The notes under the pieces are model-generated. The model had not been told where the DNA came from. It ran no database searches and was given only the letters and a program-made list of their open reading frames with translations. A stretch of 64,000 nucleotides of DNA, from NCBI RefSeq assembly GCF_026646375.1, contig NZ_JAIPPU010000001.1, positions 186,001-250,000 on the forward strand, written 5' to 3'. Within the stretch, counting starts at the first letter, position 1; each line of letters opens with the position of its first letter. The position numbers and the translations under genes were made by a program. The DNA is from Acetobacterium wieringae (lineage in GTDB: Bacteria; Bacillota; Clostridia; Eubacteriales; Eubacteriaceae). Shown here piece after piece: positions 62,656 through 64,000 of the stretch.

Positions 62656-63279
62656 ATGGAGAAAAGAAATATCATTGACCGGATTTTTCCAATTAAATAT
62701 CATTTTCATCAGATGCTGTTTATGCAGGCTCAAAGTAATGCTTTAGGGGTAGGTGCTCTGTCTGATTGGCTAAAAAGTTCCGCAGAATCGGACAGCGACG
62801 CACTAACCCGATATGTTAAGGAAGCTGATGATATACGGATGGAAATGGAAAAGAATCTGACTGAAGCATTTGCAACGCCTTTTGACCGGGGGGATATCTA
62901 CTCTATATCGGTGGGGATGAACCGGGTTCTTAAATATGCACAATCAACATTGATTTCCATGAAAACCTTTGATGTCAAAGCCAATGATACCATCATCAGT
63001 ATGGTGGAACAGTTAAACTTAGGCGTAGAAATTTTTGCTGAGGCGGTTCAAGATCTTAAAAAGAACCATGGCAAATCTGAGGAAGCGGTGGTCAAAATGA
63101 GAGCGACCCACCGGGAAATCGAAAAACTCTATATGGATGGCATGGTATTTGTATTTGCCGGAGCTGATCCGATGGAGGCTCTAAAGAAACGGGAAGTTTA
63201 TCATCATATTAAAGATGCGTCAACTAACCTTGAAGAAACGGTGGATGTTCTTCATCGAATTATTGTGAGATTGACCTAG
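62656..63279 (+). CDS. DUF47 (PhoU-like) partner of the Pit transporter
   Basis: 207 residues, all-helical, with the repeated helical pairs of the PhoU/DUF47 fold; acidic patches such as EADDIRMEMEKNL are likely metal sites. Such proteins regulate the adjacent Pit transporter. GTGAG precedes the ATG. Confidence 0.9.
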   Translation: MEKRNIIDRIFPIKYHFHQMLFMQAQSNALGVGALSDWLKSSAESDSDALTRYVKEADDIRMEMEKNLTEAFATPFDRGDIYSISVGMNRVLKYAQSTLISMKTFDVKANDTIISMVEQLNLGVEIFAEAVQDLKKNHGKSEEAVVKMRATHREIEKLYMDGMVFVFAGADPMEALKKREVYHHIKDASTNLEETVDVLHRIIVRLT

Positions 63280-63303
63280 CATCGTTTGAAAACTATTCTA
63301 TGA

Positions 63304-63344
63304 AAGCCCACTAAAAAAGTCTACGTAGATAGGCTCTTTTTAGT
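63304..63344 (+). terminator. terminator after the pit operon
   Basis: AGCC/GGCT enclosing TCTACGTAGA, a self-complementary stretch, ending in TTTTT. Confidence 0.55.
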
Positions 63345-63362
63345 TGCGACACCTTTCAAAAA

Positions 63363-63389
63363 TGTAAGATAACGCCAGAATTATGTAAG
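63363..63389 (+). promoter_or_regulatory. direct repeat upstream of the BceA-type gene
   Basis: TGTAAG at 63363-63368 and at 63384-63389, a period of 21 bp, or two helical turns. OmpR-type regulators of peptide-antibiotic transporters bind repeats of this kind. TAGAAT or TATAAA further down could be the -10 element. Confidence 0.4.
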
Positions 63390-63456
63390 GCGAATCAATG
63401 GCAGAAAAAATTCAGCGTGATAGAATTAGTATAAAGTAAATGTTTGGAGGCGCTTT

Positions 63457-64000
63457 ATGCCAGTTTTAAAAGTTAGCGATGTCAGAAAAGTATATGGTTC
63501 AAAACAGGGTGGTAGTGTGTCAACGGCACTCAATGGTGTCAGTTTTGAAATTGAAAAAGGCGAGTTCGTTGGGATCATGGGTCCATCAGGCGCAGGAAAG
63601 TCTACCCTGCTAAACGTAATTGCAACAATCGATACAGTAACGGCGGGAGAGATTTCCATTGGCGGGGAGGATATCTGTGGCATTAAGGAACCACAGCTTT
63701 CAGATTTCCGGAGAAGTAAATTGGGATTTATTTTTCAGGATTACAACCTGCTGGATACGTTAACCTTAAAGGAAAATATCGCCCTGCCCCTGATTCTATC
63801 AAAAAAAAGTCTCAATGAAATAGAGGAGACCGTCAATCAAGTTGCCATGGAATTGGGTATTGAAAGTTTTTTAGGCAAGTACCCCTATGAAGTATCCGGC
63901 GGTCAAAAACAGAGGGCATCCGCAGCCAGAGCGATGGTTAATGCACCCGAACTAATTTTGGCTGATGAACCAACCGGAGCCCTGGATTCCAAATCGTCCA
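63457..64000 (+). CDS. BceA-type ABC transporter ATPase, 3' part outside the window
   Basis: 181 codons are present. Walker A GPSGAGKSTLLN, Q-loop IFQDYNLLDTLT, signature VSGGQKQRA, Walker B LILADEPTGALDSKS. The start MPVLKVSDVRKVYG with GGAGG upstream and the FQDYNLLDTLTLKENIALPL stretch are typical of BceA/YtsC/YxdL ATPases of peptide-antibiotic resistance transporters. A large BceB-type permease is expected to follow. Confidence 0.9.
   Translation, partial: MPVLKVSDVRKVYGSKQGGSVSTALNGVSFEIEKGEFVGIMGPSGAGKSTLLNVIATIDTVTAGEISIGGEDICGIKEPQLSDFRRSKLGFIFQDYNLLDTLTLKENIALPLILSKKSLNEIEETVNQVAMELGIESFLGKYPYEVSGGQKQRASAARAMVNAPELILADEPTGALDSKSS

Overview
The window looks like a chromosomal segment of an anaerobic acetogen of the Firmicutes, most probably Acetobacterium or a close relative in the Eubacteriaceae. 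This is an inference. It rests on corrinoid-dependent methyltransferase modules (two corrinoid proteins and three uroporphyrinogen-decarboxylase-fold methyltransferases), DUF2284 proteins, clostridial hydrophobic (ChW) repeats in secreted proteins, strong AGGAGG-type ribosome binding sites, an oxygen-sensitive 2-enoate-reductase-like enzyme and a decayed alternative-nitrogenase nifH. I recognise no rRNA, tRNA, CRISPR array, insertion sequence or prophage.

Layout. 0-8 kb: a MerR regulator with a textbook MerR-type promoter and the first codons of a downstream membrane protein, a C39-like lipoprotein, an FUSC membrane protein, glutamate decarboxylase, and a membrane diguanylate cyclase. 8-17 kb: a DUF2284 protein, an unknown protein, an old-yellow-enzyme/2-enoate reductase-like flavoprotein, an EamA transporter, and an OpuC-type compatible-solute ABC operon behind a leader that ends in a terminator. 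16.5-18 kb: relics, namely an anfH/nifH pseudogene and a short HTH protein. 18-23.4 kb: an ABC-2 exporter divergent from a NarL-type two-component system. 23.4-33 kb: a ChW-repeat alkaline phosphatase, a URO-D methyltransferase/mini-CobW/His-rich protein operon, cardiolipin synthase, a nitrilase-family hydrolase, and two cell-surface proteins.

33-49 kb: a TetR regulator, iron alcohol dehydrogenase, PAS-PocR-GGDEF cyclase, polysaccharide deacetylase, AEC transporter, a second DUF2284 protein, corrinoid/methyltransferase module 1, a LytTR/AgrC-type two-component system, DAHP synthase, a GGDEF/HD-GYP protein and an alpha/beta hydrolase. 49.3-50.3 kb is almost 1 kb without a gene. It has a promoter, a series of strong hairpins and a terminator, and is the best candidate here for an undescribed element: a roughly 615-nt structured noncoding RNA. 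50-64 kb: a DUF389 protein, gltBD, module 2 (inverted relative to module 1) with its TetR regulator and a large palindromic operator, a lipoprotein, Pit phosphate transporter plus DUF47 partner, and the start of a BceA-type ABC ATPase.

How it fits together (inference): the methyltransferase modules would feed methyl groups from methylated substrates into the acetogenic C1 pathway, each with its own regulator or operator and possibly catabolite control through cre-like sites. Three GGDEF proteins, four two-component genes and several surface proteins indicate a region rich in environmental sensing. Nitrogen metabolism is represented by gltBD, gadB and the relic nifH.
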